From NCBI RefSeq assembly GCF_000002995.4, contig NW_025062479.1, forward strand, positions 7,236,221 to 7,300,220: a stretch of 64,000 nucleotides of DNA, written 5' to 3'. Of the stretch, positions 40,906-53,600 are shown piece by piece (the stretch's first letter is position 1; every line of letters starts with the position of its first letter). The translations under genes were made by a program, and so were the position numbers. The notes under the pieces were generated by a model. That model searched no databases and was not told the DNA's origin. It worked only from the letters and a program-made list of their open reading frames with translations. Source of the DNA: Brugia malayi (lineage: Eukaryota; Nematoda; Chromadorea; Rhabditida; Onchocercidae).

Positions 40906-41366
40906 ATGACTCATAAATTGCTGGTAAGCATATATGCTGATATTATTTCTTTCAGATGACTCGCAAAAGAAAAAGTGTAAGCGTTGTAGAGAACTGTTAC
41001 TTGGGTCGTGGTCCCAATGTACCCGTTAATGGTAAGTAGTAGAAGTATTCCTTATTCGATTTTTAGATTATAAGGATATTTAAGTGTATTAAAAAAGAAG
41101 CTTTGAGCGATATTTGCAGGTAGATTTGCAAAAAGCCTTCATTTTTGCTTTTAGCAGTTGGTAGTAATTGGAGCAGTGAATACCTGGAGAATTTTAATCA
41201 ACGATGTGGACATATTGGATATATTGAGAAGTATGGCTCGTTTTTTTTTTAAATTAAACTACTAAATCTCAGTTCGCATTTTATTATACTGTGTTGTGTG
41301 TTACATTTTCTTTCGCTAGTTCACAATTTAATCAATTCTCGATCACTTCTTTGGTACATAGAACTA

Positions 41367-41399
<33 letters not shown>

Positions 41400-44300
41400 T
41401 TTCAGATGGAAAAAAGAGAATTTGGACCAACGATTTAGTACTGCAGAGATAGATTATCGTAAAGAGCACGAACTAGCTGTAGATAAGGAAAGTTTTGAAC
41501 ACAACATAGAATATCCTTCAGAACTTGTTGAATATATGAAACAAGTCGTTTGCATTATCAGGGCTGATCCCTCTCTCTCAGGTAGATTGAAATTTAATTA
41601 GCGTTAAAATTTAGTGCTTCGTCACGAAGGTCAGAGTAATGAAAATTTACCCTGCGGTATGGTTTGATTATACTAGAAATCCCCATATTTCTAGGTGATT
41701 TACAAAGAAAGTGTTTGGAGGAATGCCAGGGTTCTGAAATCTCTTTGTGTAGATACAGTACGCCTTGCTTCTTAATTGACGAAATCTTCAACGGCTCTCG
41801 CGATGCTGCAAGACAGTGGATGTTTAAGATTATGAAATCGGGAAAAGATGCTTCGTTGAAGCTGCTTTACATGCCTTGGTCTTGTCGCACTTTGGAAACT
41901 TTACTTTCTTCTCTGTCAAACGCTCTAGATACTCAGGTATCTGTCTATTTAGTCATTTTTGTTGGCTATTATGGACAGATTTTCATTTCCTTAGAGATTA
42001 CGGATAAATATTGCTTGGTCAAAATTTTTGTTTCTTAAGTTATAGCTGTGTGCTTTCTCATACGATTTGCTTGATTCAGAAATTGTAAATTTGACCATTT
42101 CTATATGTCAGTGTTATTTAAATATCCCATCACGGTTGGGATTGTTGTGCGATTGCTCAGGAACATGAAATGTTTCGAATGTATTGTTACGTCTTGAGTA
42201 ACTTCTTATTGCTGACTGTTACTCATTCTAGATCATTGATCATTGGGTGGATCTGGTTGTAGAAAATTGGGTTCAGTTAATATCTGATAGAAGTGCCATT
42301 CATTTTATTCGCACCCTTACATATCACCTCGTTGGTCTTAAAAAGAAGAGATCTCAAAAGACATCTTTAACGAAGGATGTTCTGTATAAAGAAGTGGAGA
42401 TTAGTCAAGCAGCTAAAGAAACATTTGGAAAAATTGCAAGTGTGGCCCTGGACTACGCATCAGTGAACGGTAAATCGTAATTTCAGTAAACTTTTGAATT
42501 ATAAGAACGTGGTAATAAGAATAGAAATTGATCTAGTATTAAGTGTTAATCACAAATATTCTTGATGAATGGAGCTTACAGCTATGTTGGAAAATGAATC
42601 AGTTTCTTTGGTTCTGCAAGATGTGGTCGAATGTGAATCTGTTTCTCAAACTAGCTATCTTCGACGATTTATTGAAGCAGCTTGTAGGCATCCTGATTCC
42701 ATTTTAAAACAGTGGAAGGGGAAGCAAGCTTCTCATTTGTGGGATATTATAGTGCAGAAGGTTTGATTTTAAAATATTTGAATGGGATTTTGGACTACAT
42801 TCGCTCAGTAATAACCTTGCATTACTTATAGGCTGATGAGGATCTCCGTCAAAGTTTATATTACTCCGTTCTAGAAGGCAGGTTATTCGAGCTCTCTTTA
42901 CACATGTTCGCCAATTTCCCTGTACAAAAATATATCTTATCGGTAAAATCAAATGGATTGGTACGTATATAATAGTTTCAAGAAAGCTACTCTTAAGTTT
43001 GAAGGAATCGATTTTCATGCTACTGATGAAGATAAGACTGTTAAGACACAAATCGAATCTGTTGGTTCTCGGTTTTTGCTGTGGATTAGATGGTTTGGAG
43101 GAATCAGAGATATCCAAAGATTTTGTTCTTTGCATTCTCATTAGTCATTTAAGTGCATCATTCTAATTGATCGAATTATAGGTTTTACCTGATTTTAGGT
43201 CCTTCTTTCCATATTGCTGATGTGATGAATAGCATTGTCGATTTTTTGTGGATGTACTTAAGAGACCTCGTGTTTCATCAGTGTACTGAACGACTATTTC
43301 AGATCATGAACATTTTTGGCGAACTTATGGACCATTTCATAGATATTTGCGCTGAATCTAAGTGGAGAATTATTATTGCACTGGTTCAATTGGCTCGCAA
43401 TAGAAATGAGCTGATTATTGTTAAAAAGCTGAGAAATTATTTCAGATGCTGCTCCAAATCTGCAAGATTAGCATTTGTACCCTGTGTATTCACTCTTACT
43501 TGCCGGACTTCTGCACAATGTAAAATTTCCAGTGGTTCATATCTTTTGCAGTTGACTCATTTTTTAGAAACATTGTTTACTTGATTTCAATAGGTCTTTT
43601 GTAGTTGCAGGGATTTCTGATATTGCGAAAGGTCAGTTACACGGATCCATTATCCTTCAAGAACTTGTAAATTATGAGCACAATAAAACGGTGGTTACGT
43701 CAATGAAATCGTTAGCAGATGCGACAATTCTCGAAATGGCCCGAGATAAGAAAGGCAGTTTCTTCCTACAAACTCTGTTTAAATCCTCTACTGTTTCGGG
43801 AACTGACAAAGAATTGATTGCCAAACCTCTGAAAGTTAGTATTCTACACTAATTAAAAAGTGACTTCCATGATAGTGTAACTTAGTAATGGAGTCATTTC
43901 CTGATGATCCTTTCCGAGGTAAGCATCATCAACGCCACAGAACTGGTTTAGAAACTTAGTGATTCCTGCGGACGTCAAACCCAAATCTTGTATTTATTTG
44001 TTGCAGTTGAAATGGCATGAAGTGATTACTAATAATGTTTCAAGTCATGTATTTGATGTTCTATGGACAAATGATGTTTATAATATCACTGAAAAAGAAG
44101 AATTAATGGACGCTCTGTCTAAAGCAATGATTGGGGTACACTTACTCTTTTCGATTGATTCAGTTGACATTTAGACTTACATGTTTTCCTATAGTCACTT
44201 ATAAGATACATTTCTATAGTCTTGCGACGTAGTGGCAGTTCAGTTCCCCTATGTGGGAGTTTTCCATGTCATTTTTATGCTGTATAAAACCGACCTGTAC

Positions 44301-44573
44301 AACACAGTGGATATCATACGATTAAGAGATTAAAAAAGCTTCACAAAGAATTAGTGTGACAAGCCTTTGCTGTTATGAATAGTTTTTGCATATGCAGTTC
44401 TTACTAAGCTGAGCAAACCTGGAGAGTTCTGAATGTTCTTGTAGGTCTAATGTCATGCTTAAGCTTTTTAGGATCATTGCAAAACGTTGCGTCTCATGTG
44501 TATGAAGCTAAATTTGCGAAAATTTAGAGAAAATCGGAAAAAATGGCTGAAAGATGCGAAGATAAGATTGTGA
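40906..44573 (+). CDS. NOP9-like pumilio-repeat nucleolar protein
   Basis: NOP9 is a PUF-repeat protein that binds pre-rRNA for small-subunit assembly. The N-terminus is basic (MTRKRKSVSVVENCYLGRG). Helical repeats follow, with PUF-like ends: STPCFLIDEIFNGSRDAARQ at ~41.77 kb, LFELSLHMFANFPVQKYILS at ~42.9 kb (compare human AHPIANFPLQRLL), GSFFLQTLFKSSTVS at ~43.77 kb (compare GSHVLDAIL) and TNNVSSHVFDVLWTNDVYN at ~44.03 kb (compare GSRVLDAIWSGA). The last exon (44472-44573) gives KLNLRKFRENRKKWL and stop, echoing the LKRREAW end of human NOP9. A 6-codon exon at 40906-40923 (MTHKLL) joins in frame to 40956. Alternatively, the AG at 40954-40955 is a trans-splice site and translation starts at the ATG at 40956. 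Some middle exons (42.5-43.6 kb) are only approximately placed. Assignment is by pattern and order of repeats. Confidence 0.65.
41370..41405 (+). repeat. (GT)n-T20 tract serving as 3' splice site
   Basis: A GT dinucleotide run followed by about 20 T residues and CAG, immediately before the NOP9 exon beginning KWKKENLDQRF. It is an extreme polypyrimidine tract and is likely to vary in length. Confidence 0.7.
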
Positions 44574-44930
44574 TATAATATTTTCCCAGGTTTTTGTTGT
44601 TTGGAATGGAAATAAATCATCTAAAGTTCGTAGTCCGCATTTGGTCCCCATACGAAAGATAATGAATTACGCGACCTCATAAAATTTGAGAAACAGGAGA
44701 ATTTTGCCAACTTTCATCTTCAATAAAATGGAAATGGTTCTTATTAAGTGACTCAGAATCCTTCCCAGTTTCTATCAAACAACTTCTACTAAAAGAAGTG
44801 TCACAACTTTTACGGGAATAATTCTGTTTTAGCGACAAAGCAAAATGGATTATTCTCATTACGATTATAGTTGATGAAGCCGATTCATTCATGTGCCTCT
44901 TGGCTACCAGCTCTTCAGATGCCTTACCAT
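44574..44930. other. Convergent gap between NOP9 and PGM3
   Basis: About 360 bp shared by two converging 3' ends. The minus-strand frame 44677-44940 overlaps the last PGM3 exon in another phase and is a shadow. Confidence 0.6.
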
Positions 44931-47900
44931 TCACACACAATACGTCGCAACTACAACTTCTACTTCATTAGCAATTGCTTCCGCGTCGTGCTCCGTCGCT
45001 GCTTCAGCATAGATACGGACCACATCTTCGGTACCGGACGGACTAAAATGAATATGAAATAATATCAATGTAGACTAGAAGACTAGCATTCCATATTCCT
45101 ACCCAATGTAGGAACTCGAAAAAAAAAAAACTAACCGGACAAATGAGCGCCCATCAGTGTATTTTGAGACGATGGTATTTATCGCCCCCTGTAGTTTTCG
45201 TGGCTTCACACACGTTGTTTCATCAGCACTCATTTGAAACACCGATCGATTTATTGCCTATTTGTGATACTCATAAAAGGAAGAATATTTAAATTACTTA
45301 TTTCCATTTCAGTACAGCACATTCAAGTAATATGCCTAGCAGTAAAGTACCTAAAAAAATTCAGCTGTGGGAATTCAACTGATATTTATATCGTAAAATA
45401 TAGACATTATCCTTACTGAATTTTTTACTCTTTTGCGGGACATATAAGAACGTTTAGTTCCAGTAAAAATTATCGCTGGAAAAAGTTACCCTTAGTTTTC
45501 TTTGCACATTGGGTAATTCTTTATACATGTTATTCCAGTTCTCTACCGTCCAATCATAATGTTTTAAAATCATTTCAACAGCGAGCAAGTCGGTCATTGC
45601 ATCACCCACCACTGTATTTAATAGTTTGGAGAAATAAAGTAGCCTTTTGATTTGAATTGTCTGATCAACTTCATCTTTATGAGTGATTACTGTCCTGGAA
45701 AACTGCTTTCCAGTTTCTAACTTATAAAATACTACAGAATTTCTACGTCTAAAACATTGTTTCCCATAGCAGATTCTACAATAACCAACCAACGCCTCAT
45801 AAATGAAAACAAACCAAAATAAAAGATAAACCGAAAGGATATATTTAACAATAGAATGGTAATGATAACAATCAGAAACCTTAAAATATCATAGAATCGA
45901 GGGCTAAAATATACAGTCCCATGTCCATTTGCCTCGAAATATACCGCAATGTCATACTTCACCGCTTCTTTTTGTAAGTTTTTAATTCCTGTTGCAACAC
46001 AACATACGTGAACACCCTGAAATTATTAAAAAGTTAAATATATTAATAAGTGCGCTCTTTCGCACACATGAATAAACAACAACTTGTCTAACTTACATCA
46101 GAGTTTCAGTAGCTGATATGTTGAATTATTACGTTATAACTCTAATGCAAAACATCTCTGTCAAAATTTTGGAACATACACCATAAACTACTGAAGAGAA
46201 TGGCTGTGGGAATATTTTTTGTCGGTTAATACCGCCGATAGTAAATATTAAAGACAAATATTTCAACATCTACACTCACCATTTTGTCTCTGAGGAATTT
46301 GGTGGAGTTACCATTTGCATAACCCGTTTGTATTACTGATACCATAAATACATCACTGAGTCCCGCACCAGTAACCTGCTGCAAGAAACAGTTTCACGGC
46401 TTTTGCACTTCCTAGATGAATTATCAGATCCAGTGTAACTGCGTACCTCTGTAATATATTTCGCGAAAAGAGCTGCTATTTTATCACCATCAATTAAAAC
46501 AAATTCATTCGAAGCATCACGATAAAAATAAACAAGACGGTCTGCATCACCATCAAAAGCCGCACAGCGTTCAAAAGCTTGTATTTTGTCGAAATTGCGC
46601 GGAAATTTCTTTTCTATTTTAACATAGTCTGCCCCACACTAAAACCAACATTAGACAAACAAATGCAAAATATTAAACTTATAATCATCAATTCATGTGT
46701 CGTATTTTTGATATTATTCAGATTCAGCCACATGTCAAAAGCACGCTCAAATCTCTACATCAGAGCTATTTATTTTAATTTGCACCCACCACCCCTTTTA
46801 TGAAAATCAACCAAATCGTAGATTAAGGTTATACTTGTGTAAGAATAATGCTACATTTCCAGTAAAGCTCTTCATACACATTTATAAATTCAGACATCTC
46901 AGTTTTTATTAGAACCACCATGTTTGTTAAAATCAAAGTGGATGTTTCGTACTCTACCTGACATACGAAATGGCATAGTTGAATGAAATCAAATGAGAAT
47001 TGAAAATTTCTATTGAGAAAAGCATATTTATACAACCACCTTTTTTCTATGAAAACTGATGGAAAATAATGACAATAAATCCATGCTCAATGCTCATATT
47101 AAAGACACCTTATCATTGAGTTGTGTTTTTTGATCGTTCATCAAATTGACAACCAAGACAGACCAACTTATACACATCAGGGGAAACTTCTGAGCACCAA
47201 TACCATTTGCACAATCCAAATGTAGCGTTGGAATATATGCTTTTCCACATCGTGTAACCTGTTGTATTGCTTTTCAGCTTTGAACCTATTTGTGATCAGT
47301 GGTTATAACTTGGAACTACCAATTTGAGGAATGACTTGTAATCCGGTACAGTACTGTGAAAGCTTACGAAATTCAAACCAGCGAGAGCATTCTGAACTTT
47401 TGCATAATATCCAGCCTCCGTAGGAACACCATATGAAGAATCATTTTGGCAGCGAACAATATAGTGCAATTGAGGAGTTGTCAGTAGACCTGAAATTATG
47501 TCTAACATAAACATTCAAGCAAAACAAGAAATTTCTAACCTAAGTGAAACTATGGAAACGAAACTATGGTGCACTAGTGATTACAGTGATTGAACCAAAT
47601 TATTATTTTTCTGATTTTCTAGTGGTTTCAAGATTCATGATTTCAGTTTCTTACCAGTTATGCAAACCTCAACGAAAAATACTACTTTTACAGTGCAGAG
47701 AAGCTCTCAGTGTTGGTTAGACGTGTGAACCTCTCAAAGCAATTTTAACATATCAGTTGATCACCTGCTCATATCAAACTATTCTTAGATTGGGTTGTCA
47801 CTCTTTTGTACTATCTGGCTTCAATTCGCCATCACATGAGATATGACGATGAGTTGGTTCCCACGGAGCCAACTTAAATAGGGGAAATTTAGCACTACAG

Positions 47901-48887
47901 TTTATCCTCACAATGATTACAAGTTCTCGGCTTCTCTACAAAAAGTAAAGAAATTCTGTACTTCAGTTTCACAGCATGCCATTCACCCAAAAAATATTAA
48001 ATCAATTACCCAGTCTTCGACCACCAACTCTGGCACACTGCGCTCCGCAGAGTGCAGCTTCTTCTATATATTTTGAACTTGGACGCGTATCGATAGCTGT
48101 AAAAACAGTAGCATTTTCAACGACTCTTCCACTGAACTGTCGTAGAAATTCTTGTGACTTTCGCAGAAATTCACTGTCACTGAACACAGAAACCTTTTTT
48201 CATAATTATGTACATATAATTATCAGGCAATGTTTCACAACACAAAAGAGTAAACGATCAGACTTAGGAAAACAATAAAAAGAATGCAAGTGGCAAGGAA
48301 AAAAAAGAACCTGGCATTAACAATCAAATCTGCATAGTTTTCCCATGCGGCATCTAGCATGCCTCCCATTGGATCGACTATTTTGACACCATTATCTTCC
48401 ATCGGATTGTGTGATGCTGTTATCATTACACCTATAGTTTGATTTAAATACCTGAAACAACTCACCCAACCAAATTAAGGATCTCGAACAGTGAGTTTAA
48501 AAAAACACTAATAAATAAATTTTGTTCAGACATGAAAAAAAGGAAAAAAATACAAAATGAATTTCAGCTATTCAAATTAGATGGGAATGCCGACATTATT
48601 TGGTAACGTAGTAAATAAAGAATATTTTGTAGTCAATAACACATTGACTATATTTTGATAATATGTGTAGATAATATTGAAGTAATAAACTTCAAAATGA
48701 AATACCTGGCACGGATACCAGCTAGATATCCAACACGAAATACAATAAAAGGCAGATAAGTAGCATTAGCTCGAAAACCGGCTGTGCCATAACTAAACTT
48801 TTTTGTGAGAGAAACTGGCACTTTTCGCCCATTATGGTCAGTATTACTTTCTCGAGTATATATTTCTGGAATAATTATTTCAGCCAT
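44931..48887 (-). CDS. pgm-3: Phosphoacetylglucosamine mutase (PGM3/AGM1)
   Basis: Interconverts GlcNAc-6-phosphate and GlcNAc-1-phosphate in the cytosolic route to UDP-GlcNAc, which feeds chitin, N-glycans and GPI anchors. Family landmarks run in order from the 5' end. [20 protein letters not shown] lies near 48.75 kb and the phosphoserine loop [13 protein letters not shown] near 48.41 kb. [13 protein letters not shown] is near 48.34 kb and [12 protein letters not shown] near 48.07 kb. [14 protein letters not shown] follows near 47.47 kb. The metal loop [11 protein letters not shown] lies at 46540-46562, followed by LIDGDKIA. The sugar loop [14 protein letters not shown] is near 45.93 kb, [13 protein letters not shown] near 45.6 kb and the phosphate-binding [15 protein letters not shown] at about 45.0 kb, with the stop at 44931. 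Nothing essential is missing. An AG at 48900-48901 lies 12 bases upstream of the ATG and could be a trans-splice acceptor. It is convergent with NOP9 and divergent from telomerase. Confidence 0.95.
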
Positions 48888-48899
48888 CTTCTACAGGTT

Positions 48900-48908
48900 C
48901 TGAAATTT
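48900..48908 (-). promoter_or_regulatory. Candidate trans-splice acceptor of PGM3
   Basis: On the minus strand GGAAATTTCAG lies 12 bases upstream of the PGM3 ATG. TTTCAG is the nematode acceptor consensus, and no upstream coding exon is apparent, which fits spliced-leader addition. A conventional 5' UTR intron is the alternative. Confidence 0.4.
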
Positions 48909-50095
48909 CCGCGAATAATTAGCAGTGAAACAGTAAGAAACACAAATAACAACGCCAACGCTAATGCCAATAATGTATGGTATGATCCGGTTTTGAACCA
49001 ACAATTCCATCGATCTGAAACGGATAAAAATATACAATACTTTGTAGTAAAGAAAAGCACTACAGATCTATAATGTAAACATTTTAAAAAGGTGGTTATG
49101 ATTACTCCAAACAAATTCTGTTACCCATTTCCGAGAGTTTACTCATGTACTGAATAATTCGTACATTATTTGTCCATATTTCCGTTCGCAAGCCATTTAA
49201 AAATACCTTAGCACCATTAATACATCAAAATTCACGAAACGACTTCTGCTCCACACATCGTGCTCCAAGAAAACCAGAGCTATTTATATAGCACAAAAAC
49301 ATGACGAATACAGAAAATGCGTTCTATCAAAAATAGACCTGTACATTGTCAACAGAAATGCTTCCCATCAGCTATTCGTCTTCCTTTTCTTATAAAATAT
49401 GCAAAGAACTGATAAGTAATGTTAGGTGGAAATCCACCATTTTCTTAATCTCCTTCATCCTGAAAACTGCCACAGGGATTTCCATGCATCCAAATAGACC
49501 TACTCAACGTTTGTTTATGCTGTATGTGCGCATTATGTCACAGGTGCGTTTCACATAGAGCTATTTCAACCCCTCAGGTTGCGTGAAGACAAGGGAAGCC
49601 TATAGACATTACTAGTGTCAGAAGGCTTCTGTTTGTTTTCAAGCATCCTTGAATTTCGCCTGATATTCAATTTTTTCTAATGAATAAGAAGACAATCTTT
49701 TCTTTAGAATAGAGATTTAAGGATGACAATCGAAAATTGCGCAGAACTCATCACTAGTGCAAATTAAAATTTTAGTAGTTTTTAATCAGATCAATTAATA
49801 GTGTACAAAAAGGGCGGTTGAGTAATTACATTTGGTCACTAATTCTTTCCTTTCTATTTCTTCGCAATTATCGTAGCGCTTCCATTTCTCTTGGCTCTCA
49901 AATTTGATGCATCAGGACAAATAGAGTCCAAAAATATGTTTCAGGAAGATTACTTCCAAAAATAAAAGACTTAAAGAAGAATAATGTTTTAGTCTAGATT
50001 TTGCAGCTTAAAATAACTTCCATTATCTCAACGTTACTACATCATTCACAGAGATCCGCAAGTAAATCAAACATGCTCGGTCTAAAATACAATAC

Positions 50096-50320
50096 TTATT
50101 TACGTAAGTACTCCTTTCTTGCGACCAATACCGTGACATACGATCGTAATGCAGCAAATGTTACATTCAAATATGCAAACAGGAATGCAACAAACAGAGC
50201 ATGACAGCCAAGAAATACAACTGCTTGAATGCTACAGGTACTGTGCGGTGTCAATGTTAATAGAGAATGTGGTACCGGCATAATTACTGGTTGTAGATTT
50301 GATACTGTTAATAGATCCAT
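50096..50320 (-). CDS. Possible small membrane protein, doubtful
   Basis: A 74-codon frame beginning MDLLTVSNLQPVIMPVPHS with a hydrophobic stretch (AVVFLGCHALFVAFLFAYLN) that could span a membrane. No family is recognised, no splice partner is seen, and the AT-rich context makes a chance frame likely. It lies between the divergent PGM3 and telomerase genes. Confidence 0.15.
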   Translation of the reverse strand: MDLLTVSNLQPVIMPVPHSLLTLTPHSTCSIQAVVFLGCHALFVAFLFAYLNVTFAALRSYVTVLVARKEYLRK

Positions 50321-50640
50321 TATATATGGGTTCCATTATGTAAATTAGCCACAGTATTGGTATGGAATTCACTATCTAAAAAAGATTCTCATAAAGTTCA
50401 GAATGAGGCGTCTATGTTGAAATTTTGTAAGAATCGTGTTCGCTTCAAAAAGATTCATGTGCACAAAACACAGCAGCAGTTTGCACTGGTGATCCACACC
50501 ACAACATGTTAAAACTACATGACAGCAACAAATTTGTCATTCCCACCTAGCGCTTATCATACTACTTATCAGTTCCCAGCTCAATTTGTGAATTTGTCAA
50601 TGTCATTGGCTGAGGTGAAGTGTGAATTCTGTGTTCTGAA

Positions 50641-53600
50641 ATGAACAGAATGACAGAATTTTTAGTACAAATGCTATCAGATACCACAAAGCTCCATATG
50701 TCTGAAGGTTTGGGGTTCTGTCAGCTTGATTTGCTGATGTTACTTTTGTTCATGAAAGAGTGAATTTGTACTGAAATGCAAATTGCAGTGCTTTCCGTTT
50801 AAGAGAAAGTAACATTGTTGTTCTCTGAGAAAAAGGTGATAAAGAAAGTAGAATCGAAAAAGTCAATTGCTAATGTTTTTTTTCCTATCCGTTACGTGTT
50901 TTTGATGCAGAGTCCCTTTGGTGGAATAATTTGTGGAAAGTGGAACCATCCTACATATATACCTCTACAATCGAAAAGCAAGTGAAGCAGCTCCATTACG
51001 CACGTTCTAACCTCTCGAATTATATTGAATATCTATCCTCTTCGTTCCCCATATTTCAAATTGAAACGGTAGGCTTTTGAATTTTTTACCCTGACTTCCA
51101 AAACTTCAAATTTTTAGATGAAATGTCCTGAATCATAAAGTTCCGATTATTATTAATATCACAGCTTCCTTTACATTTATTTTTGAAACATTGAAGTTTG
51201 GTGGATTCATATTAATTGCAAAGAAAAAAAAATCACTGTATAATAGTTCAGATTATTACCTCCCTTCAGATATTCGCTCACTTTGTAAGGGACTATGTAT
51301 AAAACGGTTTAGGGTGTAAATATCAGACTGTAAATAATGTGAATTCAAACATTTGCACGCATGTTTTTTATAATATCTTAGAGTTTCGCGGCATTAGAAA
51401 TTTGCGATACACTTCTCACTTTTATTACCCATTATCCTGTCCTTGTTGTGCTGAAAAACTTCCACTGCAAAGTACTCCCCTATCGGCTCTGCAAACTACT
51501 CAAATTAAACCCTATTTCATGTCACCATTAGTGCGAAATGATACACACAAACTTATTCTCAAGAAATTTCGTTATTCAATTAAAGTTAGCAAATTAGTGG
51601 AAGTTTGAAAAAAATGTCTGGGTTAGAACTATTCTTATACATAGCACAGATTCAGATGAATCTAAAAATCTCTCTAATTTCCTCGCTTTCTCTCCGAATA
51701 CCCGTGATATGTTTGAATAGGGTCCGAGTCATTATTTGCCAATTCTCGATAGTACGCAGTGCGACCGAAAGTATTCAACTGTTGGAAAGAACCGTAACGA
51801 TATTTTGTGGGCAGTATAGTGTGGTTTATATTCTTATTTTGGAATTCATGTTCTGATTTATATAGTCCTAAGAAATTTATTTAGTTTTCAAAGCTACCAT
51901 AGTGATCGTGGAAGTAAGATGGATGTTATGCGTATCATTGATTTCTTCATCTATTAGATTTCAGAATATCTGTGAATACATATTATGCCAGTTTTCGAAA
52001 TAAATATTGAGCATTGTCATATAAGCAATGTGACTATGGGATCTTATTTTGCAGATGAAGGCGAAATTTTAGAGATGACTGAACAAAGGAAATTTCTGAT
52101 TGGATCTCGCATGTGTTTCCATTCCACTGATCACAGCTGGTTAAATCATCGTCAGGGTCGAATGGTTAGCTGTCATTTGCCCATCGTGCTCAGCATGATT
52201 CCGTGTCTTTTTTTTTTCTGCAAACAATTTATAAGGATAATTTTTCTTCGTAGTTTGAAAATGAAAAAGAATATGGAATTGGATTTATGTTCCTTTTAAT
52301 GAGACAACTTGACTTGAAACTTTACCTTTAGTTTTATATGTCTGCACTGTTGTGCATAATAATGCCACAGTGATTGTAAAGCATAATACATACGACAGTG
52401 ATTGTAAATGTATTTTGTACTCACAGCAGAAGACATCTATCACTGTTAAAAAAGCTGCTGTTAGAAATTGGAGCTTATAAAGGTTAGTAATTACTGGACT
52501 TAAATCCATTCTTCCTGCTACAGTTAAATTATTTATGTATCAAATTCTTGGTTTTCTTAAAAAACTTAAAGTTTTCGGAATTCTTATACTGATAGCGTCT
52601 CGCTCTGCAATGAAATGATAGGTGCGGAGAATTTTAACAAACTTGATCATCTGCAGCAACTGCTTCTGGAAGAAATATGTAGTTACATTCGTAGAAGGTA
52701 TTTCAAATTTTTACTTTTTTCGTTTCCTTTCATTCTTTTGTTAGAAGTTTATGTTGCTTGAGGAATTTCTGGTGGAACCAAAGAATTAACCACTAGGTTG
52801 CTAAAATTCAGTGCACTAAAATCTGTTAAAGACTTGCAGATCTCTCCATAAAGTATTCTCTTAAACACACAGTGCCACATTTGGATGATTCCGATGTTGA
52901 ATCTTTATTAAGGTACCTTTTTTTTTTTGTTTCTTTGTGAATCGTTACTTTATAATTTTTCTACATTTCTTCTTCTTTAATATCTAGAAATTAACATATT
53001 CTTCCTTAATATAGCCTTTCCTTCTCAGAGAAGGAAGGTGCTACATTGAGCATACACCAATTACGAATTTCGTCAATTTTGGATTTCCTTTCAAGATTTT
53101 CAAAATCTTTCAGGCCTCCCTGATGTTTAATGTTTCAGTGATAACGCGTTACACTGTGTCCTATAGATTCCATTGATTAGTCGATAAAAAAGAGCGTCTT
53201 CCAAATGCACATTTATTCTGTTTGTAAACTATTTGATCAAATGTAGTTTAGTGTTCAGAATGATAGCGCTACGAAGCTCTTGTTTTTGTGCGGTATACTT
53301 CAATAATAATTTCAGAAAATCAGTAACTTACGTTCAGTATCGCGGATTTATGCGTGCAATTTTTGGTTATCTGCTACCACTTGATTTAATCGGAAAATAT
53401 AATACGAAACTTGTTATCGATCGTATTTCATCTATTCTCTTTAACCTTGGGTGTATTTTTTCTCTTCGCTGAAGAAGTAGCTCGGTTTTTTTGTTTGAAT
53501 GGAACTTTTCCCTTCATATGACTTTACAGATTTCGTCTAACATTTTTTTTGAAGTGGGAAACAGTTGTTTTGTTGTTGATTTGTTGTTGAGATTAATAAT

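Larger units (their letters stand above)
48888..50640. other. Divergent intergenic region between PGM3 and telomerase
   Basis: Both promoters should lie in this 1.75 kb. Apart from the possible small minus-strand frame at 50096-50320, I see only short shadows. No TATA-like or repeated element stands out. Confidence 0.5.

Noticed and set aside
45234..46803. Several plus-strand frames across PGM3
   Set aside because: Opposite strand and introns of a gene whose active-site motifs are all readable on the minus strand.
51640..51815. In-frame TAG in the telomerase N-terminal region (DMFE, stop, GPSHYLPILD)
   Set aside because: The TAG can be the end of an intron (TTTGAATAG|GG) with the preceding exon ending near 51602, so it is not evidence of a broken gene. 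The local exon structure is unresolved.
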